Below are positions 1 to 12,600 of a stretch of DNA of 64,000 bases, one piece after another. The translations under genes and the position numbers were made by a program. Position 1 is the first letter of the stretch. Each line of letters begins with the position of its first letter. The notes beneath the pieces were generated by a model, which saw nothing but the letters and a program-made list of their open reading frames with translations, made no database searches and was not told where the DNA came from. Source of the stretch: Drosophila miranda. Taxonomy: Eukaryota; Arthropoda; Insecta; Diptera; Drosophilidae. The stretch is taken from contig NC_046677.1 in the NCBI RefSeq assembly GCF_003369915.1, positions 18,804,913-18,868,912 of the forward strand, written 5' to 3'.

Positions 1-1470
1 GCACAGCTAGGAAGGTTACCAGCAAAAGGTTTTCGTTCTTCTGGACTTCTGTGTCCACAAGAGTAACATGCAGGGCTCTTCTCCGCGGTAGAAGAGTACA
101 TAAATATATGAGTATGATTCCGAGCCGGTTATTTTTTGTGCCGAAAATTTTAGAATGGTAACAAAAACTCAGAGACTATAAACCGAAAAACGAGCAGTAC
201 AATATCTGCTCAACGTTTTTCTGTGTGTCGGAAGCATCTGTTCTAAATCATATCAGAGCGGACACATATTCGTACATTATATTTAATGTAACCCAAGTCA
301 CACTATCCAAACGGTTGCATGTGAAATAAAAAGAAAATAATTAGCATGTGCAACAAATAGCATCAAGTTCCATTTGACCTCGAGATCAGGTGTACGAGTA
401 TTTGTCTTTTACATTAAAATGTAGCTAAGTATTATGCCTATACAAAGCATTTATCCTAACTCAACAAATGAGTGCAGCAATTTGTTGGAAAATTTATCTA
501 ACTTGGGCCTGTGCAACTCTTTGTAAGCAGCCGGTTTCAAGAATAGCTGATTGGCGACAATCAACTCAACTTTGTCCAGTAACGGTTGTGTGGAACTACT
601 TATGTATCTTAAGAGTACTCTTATATGAAGCTCTTAGCTGCTTTAAAAAAAGCCAGAAAAGGTATCTTGCTAGTTTGGTTCTGCGGTGACTCTCTTCAGA
701 TCGGGAATACTCGTAAAATGGAAGAATACTAAAGATTATATAGTATGTACATACAAACGAATTCATTCGAAGATTTGTCAGCCAGAGTCTGTAAACGCTA
801 GTATTGTGCCTTTGGTTTCAGTTACTTTATTGTCATGGTCATACGCTCGTTAGTGTGGAGTAATAGACATTCGACTCGACTCTGTAAATTACACTCACTC
901 GTGCATATGTATATGCATGAAGTATTCACTTAACAATGGGAAAACAGCGTAGCTACTGCCACTATGATGAGCGTCTAGCTATGCTGAAGACCTTGAGTAA
1001 CACAGGTAATTCTGTCCGCTCACCATTTGGCTTACGAAATTATCGAATTTCAAAATACAGTCAATGAAAGAAAAACGAAACTACGCTTTAGCGACGCGGA
1101 AAGTTGGAACGTAAAAACATAGTAACAAATATGTATGTATGTATGTATGTGGCACAGATTTTTAATAGCAAGCTACAAATTTCTTATAATAATTATCTCA
1201 TTACCGAACAGGGAAATCGAAATGTAGAAATACCCAAAATTACGATAAATGTCCGCTTGATAGTTGCAATACTCTGTACACGAATGGAATGGTTGATCTA
1301 CTATAGAAAACTTATTATTAATGCATTTACACCTTAAATCCCAGTCTGACAAAAATTTATCAAAGTGCAAGGCAGTACTGGTTGCTAGTAGATGAACATG
1401 CAATAATAAATCAATTTAATAACAATGGTTATTTTCGTTTAGTCATGACAAATATTTAAGAGCAGCTTAC
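1..1470. other. spacer or intron, no gene recognised
   Basis: I find no convincing coding exon on either strand. Short open frames at 468-689 and 1104-1337 are low-complexity or lack family features. Since a minus-strand exon with a good splice donor ends at 1471, this stretch is probably the first part of that gene's following intron. It holds CATATGTA-type microsatellite tracts such as 1127-1150. Confidence 0.5.
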
Positions 1471-2172
1471 CTTTTTGTTAATCAACAATTCAACATTTGG
1501 TACAACTTTGATGGATGAAAGAGCAGATCCTTGGTTCCTCAGTCCAATTACGCTGCTCATGTTGAGGTTAATAGACGACAGGTGATGAAAATCTGGTGGC
1601 AGACAATTTAGGGACTGAACGATCGCGCATGCCGACGAGGATGCTCGCGGGGCTGCTTGTACTGGCATGGACAGAGACGATGTCTGATGGGTCAATCCTT
1701 GTCCAGCTGTTGCCAGAAGTGATTCTTGTGGGGCCACGGAGACACCTGGTGCTGGTGCGTAGTATGCACCCACAGGCAAGGACGAGAACATGGAAGATGG
1801 CATCAAATGAGTTTGTGTGTGGCTGTGGGGGTGTGACTGGGGACACGGATTTAGCTGTCCTGGGTAGCTCGCCACCTGAGTTGCACTTAGTAATGTTGGC
1901 CCAAAATTATATGCGGAACTCATTGGGAAGTGGGTTCCGGCGGCTGCGCTAGGATGCAAAGTCGGCTGCTGATAGTTCGACGGAGGAGCTGCTGCTGTAT
2001 TTGGTGAGAGCTGTTGTTGGACTTGAGGCTGAGTTGCGAAAATACCTCCCACCGTCGAAGCTCCCATTTTATCCAAAAAAGGCGACTGTATTTGCATTAT
2101 TTTCTGCTGATGCTGCTGCGCGGCCAGAGACCATGGCAGATACCACGCGCAGGACGTTTGGGTGTTCTGCAT
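1471..2172 (-). CDS. unassigned protein, Gln/Ser/Pro-rich exon
   Basis: An open frame of 234 codons runs from an ATG at 2172 to a strong splice donor (AAAAAG|GTAAGC) at 1471/1470, in phase 0, so the protein continues beyond the window. The sequence is low in complexity: Gln-rich near residues 18-25 and 50-54, then Ser/Pro/Ala-rich with a short His-rich patch near 115-121, and a more ordered end around residues 195-234 with a Leu/Val/Ile pattern. No catalytic domain is visible. Composition and the clean donor support real coding; such segments are common at the N-terminus of RNA-binding or regulatory proteins. The frame is open upstream of the ATG into 5' sequence with a possible acceptor (TTTAATACAG), so the start is uncertain. 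By remembered gene order beside RluA-2 it could be the N-terminus of the decapping factor Ge-1, but nothing in the sequence proves that. Confidence 0.55.
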
Positions 2173-4804
2173 TTTGTAACTCGTTCTCAGAAGTAAGCGG
2201 GAGTTGTTTTTTTTTGCACGTATGTACTTCTGTATTAAAGTATTTAATGGTCAATGGTCAATTTAAAAGAAAAATAAATAGTTCTGAAATGAGTAGTCAC
2301 TGTTACATCGTTTCCCTCATTTATAAAACAATAAATTCGAACATAGCGTAGCATTATTACAATAGATTGTAATTAATTTTGAAATATGTACATATGTATG
2401 TATTATCATATAACAAATTTCTGCAAAAGGTAAATTTGTATCTAAGAAGTAATAAAACATTATCTAATTTGTATTCTAAATATTTGTTGAAACTAATATG
2501 TATCTGGGCATGCACTCCTATACCCCTAAATATTTTGTTTTTATGTACATATGTATGTATATATGAATGTATCTAGGCAAGCTTATTTGTAGTTTCTGTT
2601 AGCGGAAAGGTGTTAAAATAGATGCCCGTCATAACTTTTGTACTTGATTTGGTTGAATCTCAATAAGTAAATCACAACATGCGAGATAGCTGCTAAATAG
2701 CAGCACGTAAGGGATTTTAAATCGATATTCAATTCAGACTTCTGAAGAGCGCCCTGTATGATCAGATCGTTCACGGTATTTGGCAAGGGATGGCAAATGG
2801 ATAGTGGCAGCAGAATGGACACTGGATATACACATGATGATATTGTTATTCGTACATACAATCTGTAGGCACAGTATAGTGGGCTTTGTGCTCGATATAC
2901 ATATGTACATACAAATAAATAAATGTGCGCATGTATTAAATTAGAATATGTGCTAGCTTAGGCGACGTAGAATTTTCGGGTACATATGTACATATTTATG
3001 TGTCTATATAGAGGTACATATACATATTAGACCTCCGGACGTGCACATTACACGCGACAGAATGCTGTCTGCCAAGAAAGAAATCACAGAACTAAAATGA
3101 TCAAGAATGAGTGTACATATTTAGGTAAATAAATATGTACATATGTATGTATATGAAAGAACAAGTACAATACGCACATGACATCGGCTTACTATGCTAT
3201 GAAAAGAAAAATGTGCAACTATCGGAGCCCTCATAATAATGATTAAATAAATGGGGTGCTTTAATTCGAATGTAAAGCCAGCAGCCATCTTGGCGGTTTT
3301 ATTTTTCATAAATCCTTTCTAAGGGAGCCACTACATTCAAAAACAAAGCTGTCACAAATATGAAGATATCTGGGTTTAACAGTTTTGGCTGTGCTTTTAT
3401 GAATCAGTCAGTCTGTCAGACAAACAAAAGTATATATATAGATTTGCCAAGGCACTCAATATTAGCTTCGCTACAAACTGAAATATTTATGAGTACACGT
3501 GTATTGTGATTAACTAGGAATACTCTTATTTCCTCAATTCGTACGAGTGCCTGCATATGTAAATAGTAGACACTTTTTTATTGTCCTATAATATTTTTTA
3601 AAATCTTTTTTGATCGTCTGATTTTATGCTACGAGTCGTTTTAAGACAAATTATCGTTCAAATTATACACAAAATATATTTTGCACAGAAGAATTGTTAC
3701 ACGCTCTTTTCAGTACTAAGAAAAATTTAAGAACTTTTTTATGTGGTGAGTAATGGACAATGGTAAATTTGTTTGGTATTTTAAAATGCCTTACTGTAAT
3801 GCTTATCCTATTTTCGAATTTAAAGCTCACTTAAATAGGCTATAGCTCTAACTTGTATACCAGCACCTGGTCTATTTAAAAACAATTTAAATGTATTTGT
3901 ATTCCCCAAATGTTAGCCAATGACACAGTTTTTGATCACTTAGACTTCGGACATCCTGCATGTGCATGTTGAAATATTTATTTGATGTTATTCCTCACTT
4001 GTTGCTTACATTTAATCAAAAGAGAAAACAAGGATATCTTTTGTTTGACGTAATTGCACTCAAAACATCATCGGTTTTTTTTTTTTAAATATCCTATTTA
4101 GTTGTTTATTTTGGTTTCTTTGGGTCCGTGAACAGTCCAAATATGAAATTATATCACTATGCAACAAAACTTATTAGTTCTATCACTATGTCATATTTAT
4201 ACTATTTTAAGCCGTCAATCTACTATTGGTATAACACGCGCGGGCGTTTTTAACCAACCAAGTTAACACAATACAAAATTTCTGTTGTTTCGTTGTCCGC
4301 GCCCGACGTGCTTATGACACAAAGATTACTGTGAGGCCGGAGACTTTTGTGAGTTACAATTTGAAATTTTATAATCCACAACAGCCGCAACGGTGCGAAC
4401 AAACCTGCTCTCACGGCTGTGGTTGGTTCGGCAGATAATTTTTGTTATTGCCTATTGCTCAAAAACGACTGCTCTGTTGCTACAATGAGGTATAGAGCCT
4501 TGCAAAAAATATGAAAAATTAAAGCAATATTAGTCCCTTATTCCCACATCGAGGAATCACATAAAATTGTCGAGCCCAGACGAGACCGAAAAAGAGAGTT
4601 CAATTTCACAGCACAATACACATTTACACATATTTACAATGTTTGAAAATACTATCAAAACTATTTTTTTGTATCACATTTCCGTTTTTTTTAAAAGCCA
4701 AAGTCGCAAATTTCTAACTTAATCTGTTGATGGTATACCTCACTTCTTTACTTACCTTGCATGCAGACCACTTTGGAGACTGTTCGTCGAACATAAGAGA
4801 GCTC

Positions 4805-4870
4805 TCGAACTTTTTGGATACTGCTCTGCGCACATTGGAGAGTTTCCAAAGAACTATCCAAAAAGTTCGA
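4805..4870. repeat. 16-bp perfect inverted repeat
   Basis: TCGAACTTTTTGGATA at 4805-4820 is matched exactly by its reverse complement TATCCAAAAAGTTCGA at 4855-4870, with a 34-bp loop. It could be a decayed miniature element or a simple hairpin; nothing indicates a function. Confidence 0.6.
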
Positions 4871-5160
4871 TGTTTGATGTAACAAGCTTGAGAGTCGGTT
4901 ACGACCATTTATTTACACAATAAATATACATAGTTTCGTTCAAAAAATAACTAATACTTATGTGCTACTATGGATTATGCATATCGTTAGTTTTTTCTTT
5001 ATTTCAGCATTTGGTGGTAATATTATAGGGAGTGGAAAACATTATAGTGGCGGAAAGCGCGAACTAATAAAAGGGGTCATTTCAGAAAAAAATTAAAAAG
5101 ACTTAAAAGTCGGGCAAGACTTCATTTCAATATCATCAGCTACTATTTAGGAGTTATTTG

Positions 5161-5830
5161 TATACGCAATACTCAAAGAGTATAGGGGTACATTAGATTT
5201 TTGGTGGAAGGGAATGTGTAACACCCATAAATTATATATATTCTTGACCAGAATCAAAAGCCGGGCCAATATAAAAACATCTTAAAAATAATATTTTTAA
5301 ATTAATCAAAAAAAAATTGCTATAAAAAAAAAATAATTCATTTAAAAAAAATTTAAAGCCTCAATTTATGTGCAATTGTCGGGAGTTTTCATCTTATTTT
5401 TCATATTTTTTCTGGACTGGCTAATTTACGAGCCTGAATGTTGTCTTTGTTTTGTATGGTATTATATTCCTGTAACTGTCATCACAGCAGGTTATTGTAG
5501 CGCAAATTAATGCAGAGTAAAGATTGATGTACAATTTCCATCGTCAAATGAATCATTTATTAAGACCCATAGCACTCGGCTTTGGAAAACTTAAACCTTT
5601 GGATCTGCCAAGTGTTTGGTCTGTTGAGTGTTATTACAGCTTTTAATATCGAAATATAAGCTAGAAACGAAATAATTAACGTGAGTCGGGTCCTTTATCT
5701 TCCACCAAGGCTTACATTTTTCGTAATGATTGTCCGTCTTGTTTGACGCCTAGTTCTCAGAGACTATAAAAGCTAGAGCAACCAAATTTTGTATCTAAAA
5801 AACCAAAACGCAGAGTCGTAAAAAATCACT
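5161..5830. repeat. DINE-1/INE-1-type repeat fragments
   Basis: Two blocks match the DINE-1 family of non-autonomous Helitron-related Drosophila repeats. The first (about 5161-5290) has the ACTCAAAGAGTATAGGGGTA start and a TATATATATTCTTGACCAG block. The second (about 5720-5800) has the GTTTGACGCCTAGTTCTCAG block followed by an 'actataaaagctagagcaac' block. The order matches other copies in this window (7672, 38110, 46448). Confidence 0.7.
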
Positions 5831-6213
5831 TTACTATATTTTTCAACATTTTTTTACATATTGGAAGGAATTAATTTAGTTCCTTCACTCACAGTTACCT
5901 AAGACCTCTAGCCTTTAGTTCGTACACAAATTTTTGTATAATATGAACTGGGTCAAAAGCTATGAGGCAAAAACCAAAAGGTGACGAATGTTTTTTCAAC
6001 AAGATAAGGAAAATGTGCGGATGAGCATGTCGTAATTTCGGCCTCAATCACAACAGGCACGAGATGAAAAAACTTCACATCGACAATTGACGCTAACAGA
6101 GAAAATGGAAGACAACGCCAACAAGTACATAGAAAATTTACATGTGCCTCGTTTCTTTGCCTCGCATTCGAGTGCGAGCTTAAAATTTAATATTCGCTCA
6201 TCCGAAAGGTGCA

Positions 6214-6405
6214 ATGGACAAAGAATGTCCGCATTGTCCTGCGCTCAAATTCAGACATGAGTCAGATGGTATGTGTAGCGCATCAGGAAAAGTGAAACTA
6301 CCAGAAATTGAGAAACCACCAGAATCATTGAACGGCTTGCTTAAGCCTGTTCCTGGAGCAACAGAAATAGTTCAGAATACTGCGGCAAATGGTTTGGCGG
6401 GTAAG
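6214..6405 (+). pseudogene. Helitron Rep/helicase N-terminal relic
   Basis: The translated stretch contains CPHCPALKF, then SDGMC, then SGKVKLPEIE and a PPESLNGLL segment. This is the conserved zinc-ribbon-like region of animal Helitron proteins, in which a C-x2-C-x-ALKF pair is followed by GMC and GKVxLP. The residues just upstream (around 6200-6213) also fit the family. The frame ends shortly after with no helicase domain nearby, so it is a decayed fragment. No gene is expected to be expressed from it. Confidence 0.7.
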
Positions 6406-6489
6406 CTAGTGTATGTATCAAATCTTAAGTTTTGGATCATCAAAATAAGAATTTCATTTTTAGTTACACCACCACTACTAACTTACTAA

Positions 6490-7670
6490 CGGTAAGTTCT
6501 ACCACCCTTCTAGAAGGGTTTCCTAGGAGTAGGCACTCCTTGAAAACGTACAACAGCTGAAAAAGTAACGCTTATCCAAGTAAAACACGATGTCGTCATT
6601 TTTGTCAGGCAAAGGCAATTTAAAGGTTCTATATATGAATGCATTGGTATATACAAACCTCTTGTAAACACATTTATGTACATACATACACATACATATT
6701 ACGTTTGTAAGAGTGTTTTTTTCGTATATGTATATGTATATACATACGTATGTACATATGTACATACAAACATAGGAAAAAATATTTAATGGGTGAGCGC
6801 GAGCACACCTACAAAATATCGTGCTGATTTAATCACTTTCTTCGTTTTCACAAACGAACGTCAACTTTCACTCTCGTATACAAGCACGCACCATCCCCTA
6901 TTCCAGGAGCAGCGCTACGGCCAGTGGCCATTAAATGTTGCCTTAAATGACGGGCTAGCCTTTTATACCCTTTCAGATGTTTGTATATCTGCTTCTTTGC
7001 ACAGTGTAGCAGTTTTAAGCATACACATACGATATCAAGTTATTGTTGTGCATAAACTCTACCATGTGTCAATATTTAGGTCGGAACAATCATAGAAGTG
7101 CTTTGTTTCTTAAGATTTCCTAGGTAATCTATACATAACCTATCAAACTTTGATCCATAGACATAACCCTATTAAATTTAATCGAAAGTACTGAGTATAC
7201 AAACGGTTGTATTACTGTTGCACAACCGATCGAGCTAAAAGGGTAGTTAAAGATTCGGACTCCAAAGCCCTCCTGCCAAGCCTTCCTTTTTATCCTGTCG
7301 TGACCAACAGCTTTTTAAGGAAAGCCCTATAACTTTTAGACGACGACTTGTGTGCCAGAAAGAAACAAACAAGTCACAAAGTCAGACATGCAATGCTAAG
7401 CTCCCCTACCCAAATATTATTAACAAATTAATCTTAATTTTAAAAAGGTTTCGATTCGATTTGAAGTTTGCCTTAAGGTTTTCAAAGCGCTCCAATTTCA
7501 TACAATTTACTTAATATTCAAATTCTTTTTTAGAATCACCCTTGTAACATTCCTACGAGTATACGCACGATACAAAGAAAAAAGTCATTGCAATGCAAGG
7601 CGAAACTAGACGCGGTTTTTACATCTTAATAGAAAAGCAACGATTTGAAAAAAAATACACCTCCATTTTT
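6490..7670. other. spacer, no gene recognised
   Basis: A microsatellite tract of TATATGTATA and TACATATGTA repeats occupies about 6670-6775. The 100-codon open frame at 6793-7095 has no family signature and starts at a non-ATG codon. Nothing else is supported. Confidence 0.45.
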
Positions 7671-7671
7671 A

Positions 7672-7790
7672 ATACCCAGTACTCGAAGGTTAAAGGAGTA
7701 TATTAGACTTGTGGTGAAAATGAATATGTGTAACTACCAGAAGGAAGCGTTTCCGACACCACACCCACACCATGATCTCCAATTGGGCGC
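7672..7790. repeat. DINE-1/INE-1 fragment
   Basis: The order TACCCAGTACTCGAAGG, then a 'gtatattagacttgtggtgaa' block, then CCAGAAGGAAGCGTTTCCGA matches the start of DINE-1 family repeats and the copy in the Nup154 intron at 32022. Confidence 0.75.
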
Positions 7791-8309
7791 CTCTTCACTG
7801 ATATATGTATAAACAATAAAGTAAAGTAGTATTACTTTACTAATATGCGTATCCCCTATTCTAAAATAGTCAAACTAATATAAGTATCTATAAAACACAG
7901 AAAGCAGTAGTTTATGAACTTACATAAACTTCCGACGCTTACATAAACTCGTTTAAAATTGAATGAAATTAAAAAAAAAAATTTTTTATTTTATTTGTGC
8001 GCCGGGTTTTTATTTAATCGAAATAATTAGTCTGCCGATCGGGGATCAAATTCATTATCTGCACAGCTCCATTTATGAGCTTTTCAAAATTGTGAAGTTC
8101 ATTTCAATCAGATGTGCGGCTTTGCTCTGAACACACGTTGTTTTTACGCGCAGTGTACGATCGTTCTTTACCTGTGGGGCAATTTTTTTCTGCAGAATGT
8201 TAAACTGGGTAACAAAATTTTACCTTTTTTAGTTTGTTTTATACAATCGGTAAGAAGGCCTGACTTTTTTGTTTTACCAGAATGAAATCTATCGCTTATA
8301 ACCTTTTCC

Positions 8310-8425
8310 CACACTGCACATCTACGGGGAACGGTGGGATTTTTTGTCTAATGTGAAACCTCGGTTCCCAGTGGCAGCATCCACTAATTTATGACAAAAA
8401 AGCTGATGACAATAACAATAACGTT
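8310..8425. repeat. dispersed repeat, partner at 27330-27450
   Basis: The block (GGTGGGATTTTTTGTCTAAT, then TGTGAAACCTCGGTTC, then GTGGCAGCATCCACTA, then GCTGATGACAATAACAA) aligns in the same order with 27330-27450. I do not recognise the family. No open frame is conserved between the two. Confidence 0.6.
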
Positions 8426-8429
8426 TTTG

Positions 8430-9659
8430 TCTGACTTGTGCTATTTCACAAGTTAAAATAATGATTAAGGATCGAAGAAATCTATTAGGGTAAGATGGTA
8501 ATCTCACACTTGCATCCCAGTTGAGGCCGCGCGGTAAAAAATGGCGCAACACCGTATGTTTCAACTAATTTACACAGCTCTTCCACCTCTGAAAAGTACA
8601 GTAAAGAATCAAGCTATTTTATACCGACAATGATGAAAAGAAGTTCACGATCATCTGAGCTATTCAAAATACATAACACATATTATGTACATATGCTAAC
8701 TTTTATTGAATTTATCTTCACAAGCTTTACTTATTTTCATACTGCAAATTCAGAAATTTAAACTATCAGGCAGGCTCGGATTTTTCGATTGCGTTTTTCG
8801 TTTTCGGATAAAACGTTGCGTGTTCGTTTTTAGGTGCTCCCGCTCTCACCAAAAATTGGCACATTTCCTCATGTCCTATTAAACGAACAATTTCTTGCTG
8901 TTTAAGCTGATTGCAGGAAAACTTAAAGTATTGTTACTTTGATCAATTCTTTAAAAGGAAAACTTGAGGTTGGGTTGAATTGCCTTGATAATGGTATCAA
9001 ATTTATGTTAATGCATCAAAAGTTACCTTTTTTCCTTATGCAATTAAGATTCGTTTTACTGCATTAAAAGCCGTTTACTTTTAATTTTGCTTTCAATGCT
9101 CTGAATTTACATTACTGTGTTGGATATGCTTTCTTCTATGTGCTGTAAATTTTTCGATTATCCAAATGGTAAAGAGCCAATTTCGTCAAATGATTTTTAT
9201 TTACTTGTGAATATTTTTAACCCACTTCGTTTTATAAATCCCACGAAAGTCAATATTAATGTAAAAATATGAATACCCTTAACTTTTGAATTCCCGTGCT
9301 TGCAATGATTTTAGTAAAATATTCCTATCAATTTTTGGTAGACCACAAATTTTAATGAAGTTCTTCCGACAATTAAAAACTATTATTCACTCGGCAAATT
9401 ATTATTATTATGATAGATGGGTACATGCTTTAACAGTATGAAATATACATTTATAATATCTCTTATGCGCTTAAATACACACGATTACATACATGCACAT
9501 CTACATACATACGACTATGTAAGAAGTATGTACTAGTTGGCACGTGCAAATGATATTTGTTCTTAGACTTATTGTAGTGGCAACAAATATTTTTTTTAGC
9601 GAAATAACAAATCATTGAAGATTTACGGATGTACTGAAGTGGTGGCGAGATTTTTAATA
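8430..9659. other. spacer upstream of RluA-2
   Basis: A+T-rich sequence with no recognised gene. The RluA-2 promoter and any 5' untranslated exon should lie here, but I could not identify a core promoter motif. Confidence 0.4.
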
Positions 9660-12600
9660 ATGATAAATCCAAAATGTGTGCAGCACGCTTATATCCAACA
9701 AGCTGATGAACCAGTAAACATTGAGAATATTATTCGAGCCGTGCCTCCTACAAACTCTGCCATAGGAGAATCGGTCAAAACTAGCATGATCGATCAAGAA
9801 GCCCAGTCCCCCAAATCCACTCACGATGGCAATCTTCAAGTAAGCAATATAAATCAAATCTGCACTCACATATGTACATATGTAAATATGTATGTAAATT
9901 CAAACAGTGAGTCGAAAAGCATATCGACTGCCAATAAATCAAAATATATCCAAGAGGGCATTAGCAAAGATTATAAAATACCAAGATATTGCATCAGGAG
10001 TAAAATCAAATTAAATTTTCGTTCGATGTACTTCAATTCTCTCCTGGTCTGTCCTTCGTGTACAAGGCTTTGCTGCTCAGCTGCAAAAGGCGCTGACTGA
10101 ACAGACGTAGTCGTGTAAGGAAAGTTTTGGTTTGGATTTGATCAGGTTTTTGGTGGTCTCCTCTCAAAAATTTTTCCATTCTTCAGCTTTCAAGTTGTTG
10201 CAAGATTCTCATTCCCAAGTTTAGAAAGACAAATAAACATACATATGTACAAACATATGTACATGTATGTGTGTTCCTTAAATTTAAAAGAATTTGTTTG
10301 ACGAATTTGTGTATGTTCGGGCTCCAGGTCCGAAACATGACTGGGTTACAATAACATAAAATAAATAAATATTGTTAAAGAAAGCTGATCCTAACACGGA
10401 ATAATATACGAGTAGTATAAATCTTTGGAGAGAAAATGTAAGCCTTTAAAAATGTTCAAGATTGGGTAATATAATGCAGAGCATATCTTTTCAGCATTTT
10501 CACAAAAAAGTTACAATGTGTAACACTAAAACCCTTCTCTTTCATGGAAACAAAGACATTTAAAAGCATCTAGAAACATGCCTGCTTTTTAATGTCTTTG
10601 TGGGTGTTAGTGCTATGAGCACCCGTTTTACTTACCTTCATATTTTTATCCGCGAAATTGTCATAATTATTTCTCATTTCAACCTTCCTACGCTATTTGC
10701 TGGAGTTGGTGGTGGCTCTGCATCATTCTAGTGTCATTATTGTGGTTCTCTAACGAGCTACTTTTGTCAAGTTGGCGGGCAGCTACATGGTCGTGCTGTT
10801 TCCGCATTTATTTGTGTCAGTACCTTCTGCTTTTATGCAGTGGCAGCTTTGGCTTCTTAAGTGTACTGCCCATTGTTTTTCTTTCCGTGCCTTTTAAAAT
10901 ACTTATGCCTACCGTTTTTTCTATCATTTCGAAAACTTTAAAGCATTCTTACCATCATTAAAAGCAATGGCAGTCACGTGCGGAACACGTGGAACAAACC
11001 ATCCTTCCCGATTGCAAAGATTATTCATTACATCAAAAAGTAGCAGAAAGGTTAATTTTATGTAGTCGCACTAGCAACATAAAAAGAATCGAGAGATCGG
11101 CTAAGGATCCAGAGCCGGCTAAGATCAACTGGATAAGTTGGGAATTCGGTAACGGCGGGGACGAGAGAAGATCAACTGAAGATGGCGGGAGCCGATAAAG
11201 CAAAAAATATTGTATACCCAGAAGAATTTCAAAATTAAACTTAGTACCGCTAGTATCAAATAAATCGTAAATAGAAGTTATTGGCTGATATCGCTGACTA
11301 CAACTAAAATACGAATTTTGGTTTATTTCATGTTGTTCATATATATGTATGTATAAGATAAAAGTCAAGGGAAAATAAAGGACAACCAAATAAAGGAGAC
11401 AAGACAAATGACAACACACTGAGATCAATCTCTTAGTCAGTTCATTTGGCTGTGCATGACCAAAATACATTGATAATAATCTTAGGATCCGACATATACA
11501 TAAATATTTATTTACAGGTGCTATCAACAATACAGAAAGATCTATCACCATTGCCCAAAAAACGTAATACTATCTCCACGGACGAACTATTTGATGCAAA
11601 GAGAGTCAAATTAGACACCAAGTCCCTCAAAACTAAAAGACCTGGCTTGACCGATGAAAAATATGATGAGACATCTTATTACTTTGAAAACGGTAAAAAC
11701 GTTAACATTAAATAAATATATTGTTATTGATTTTGTATACTTTCAAGGTCTTCGGAAGGTTTATCCCTACTTTTTCACGTTCACGACATTTACAAAAGGG
11801 CGTTGGGTTGGCGAGAAAATCTTAGACGTGTTTGCTCGTGAGTTCCGTGCGCATCCTGCAGAAGAATATAAGCGCAGTATAGAGACTGGAAAACTAACCG
11901 TAAATTATGAAAAAGTTCCTGTAGATTATAGACTAAAGCACAATGATCTACTTGCAAATATCGTTCATAGGTATACGAATATATATGTACGCCAAGAGCC
12001 AAAAGTACCAAACTTTCGAAACTTCAAACGGACTAATTCAGTTATTAAATCCAAACGATTTAACTACTTCTCATCTTCCTACGTATAAAGAAGCCATGAA
12101 TTGCTCTTTTGAAGAACGATTGATACGACTATACTACAGTCTAAATAAGTCAAAAACGAATATTTTGACCCTGATTCGAAATTTCTATTCCCCTAAGGCA
12201 ACTTTTTATCACTTGGCGGTTTGAAGTTTCAAAAGTGTTGGACTTTTGGCCCACTTCAATGCAAAAAGCACGTTAAAAAATTCCAGTTAAATATATTTTG
12301 TATTATAGGCATGAAGTCCCTGTAAGTCTGCAGTCTATTACTATAGTGCACATGGATGAAGACATTGTGGTTGTAAATAAGCCGGCCTCAATACCAGTAA
12401 GTCCATTACAACACAATAACTGATCGCAAAGAAAATTTCCTGAAACGAACAAAATTACCAGGTACATCCGTGTGGTCGGTATAGACATAATACTGTGGTG
12501 TTCATACTGGCAAAGTCGCACAACCTAAAAAATCTAAGAACTATACACCGACTAGATCGTCTTACATCTGGTCTTCTTATATTTGGTCGCACCTCAAAGA

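Larger units (their letters stand above)
2173..6000. other. repeat-rich spacer without recognised gene
   Basis: No open frame here has a family signature. The stretch contains many TACATATGTA-type microsatellite tracts (for example 2383-2402, 2898-2918, 2980-3035, 3118-3152), a 16-bp perfect inverted repeat at 4805-4870 and DINE-1-like sequence after about 5161, listed separately. I see no supported RNA gene. Confidence 0.5.

Noticed and set aside
11033-11551. 172-codon minus-strand frame in RluA-2 intron 1 and exon 2
   Set aside because: Overlaps a confirmed exon in antisense and consists mostly of A+T-rich intron; no recognisable domain.
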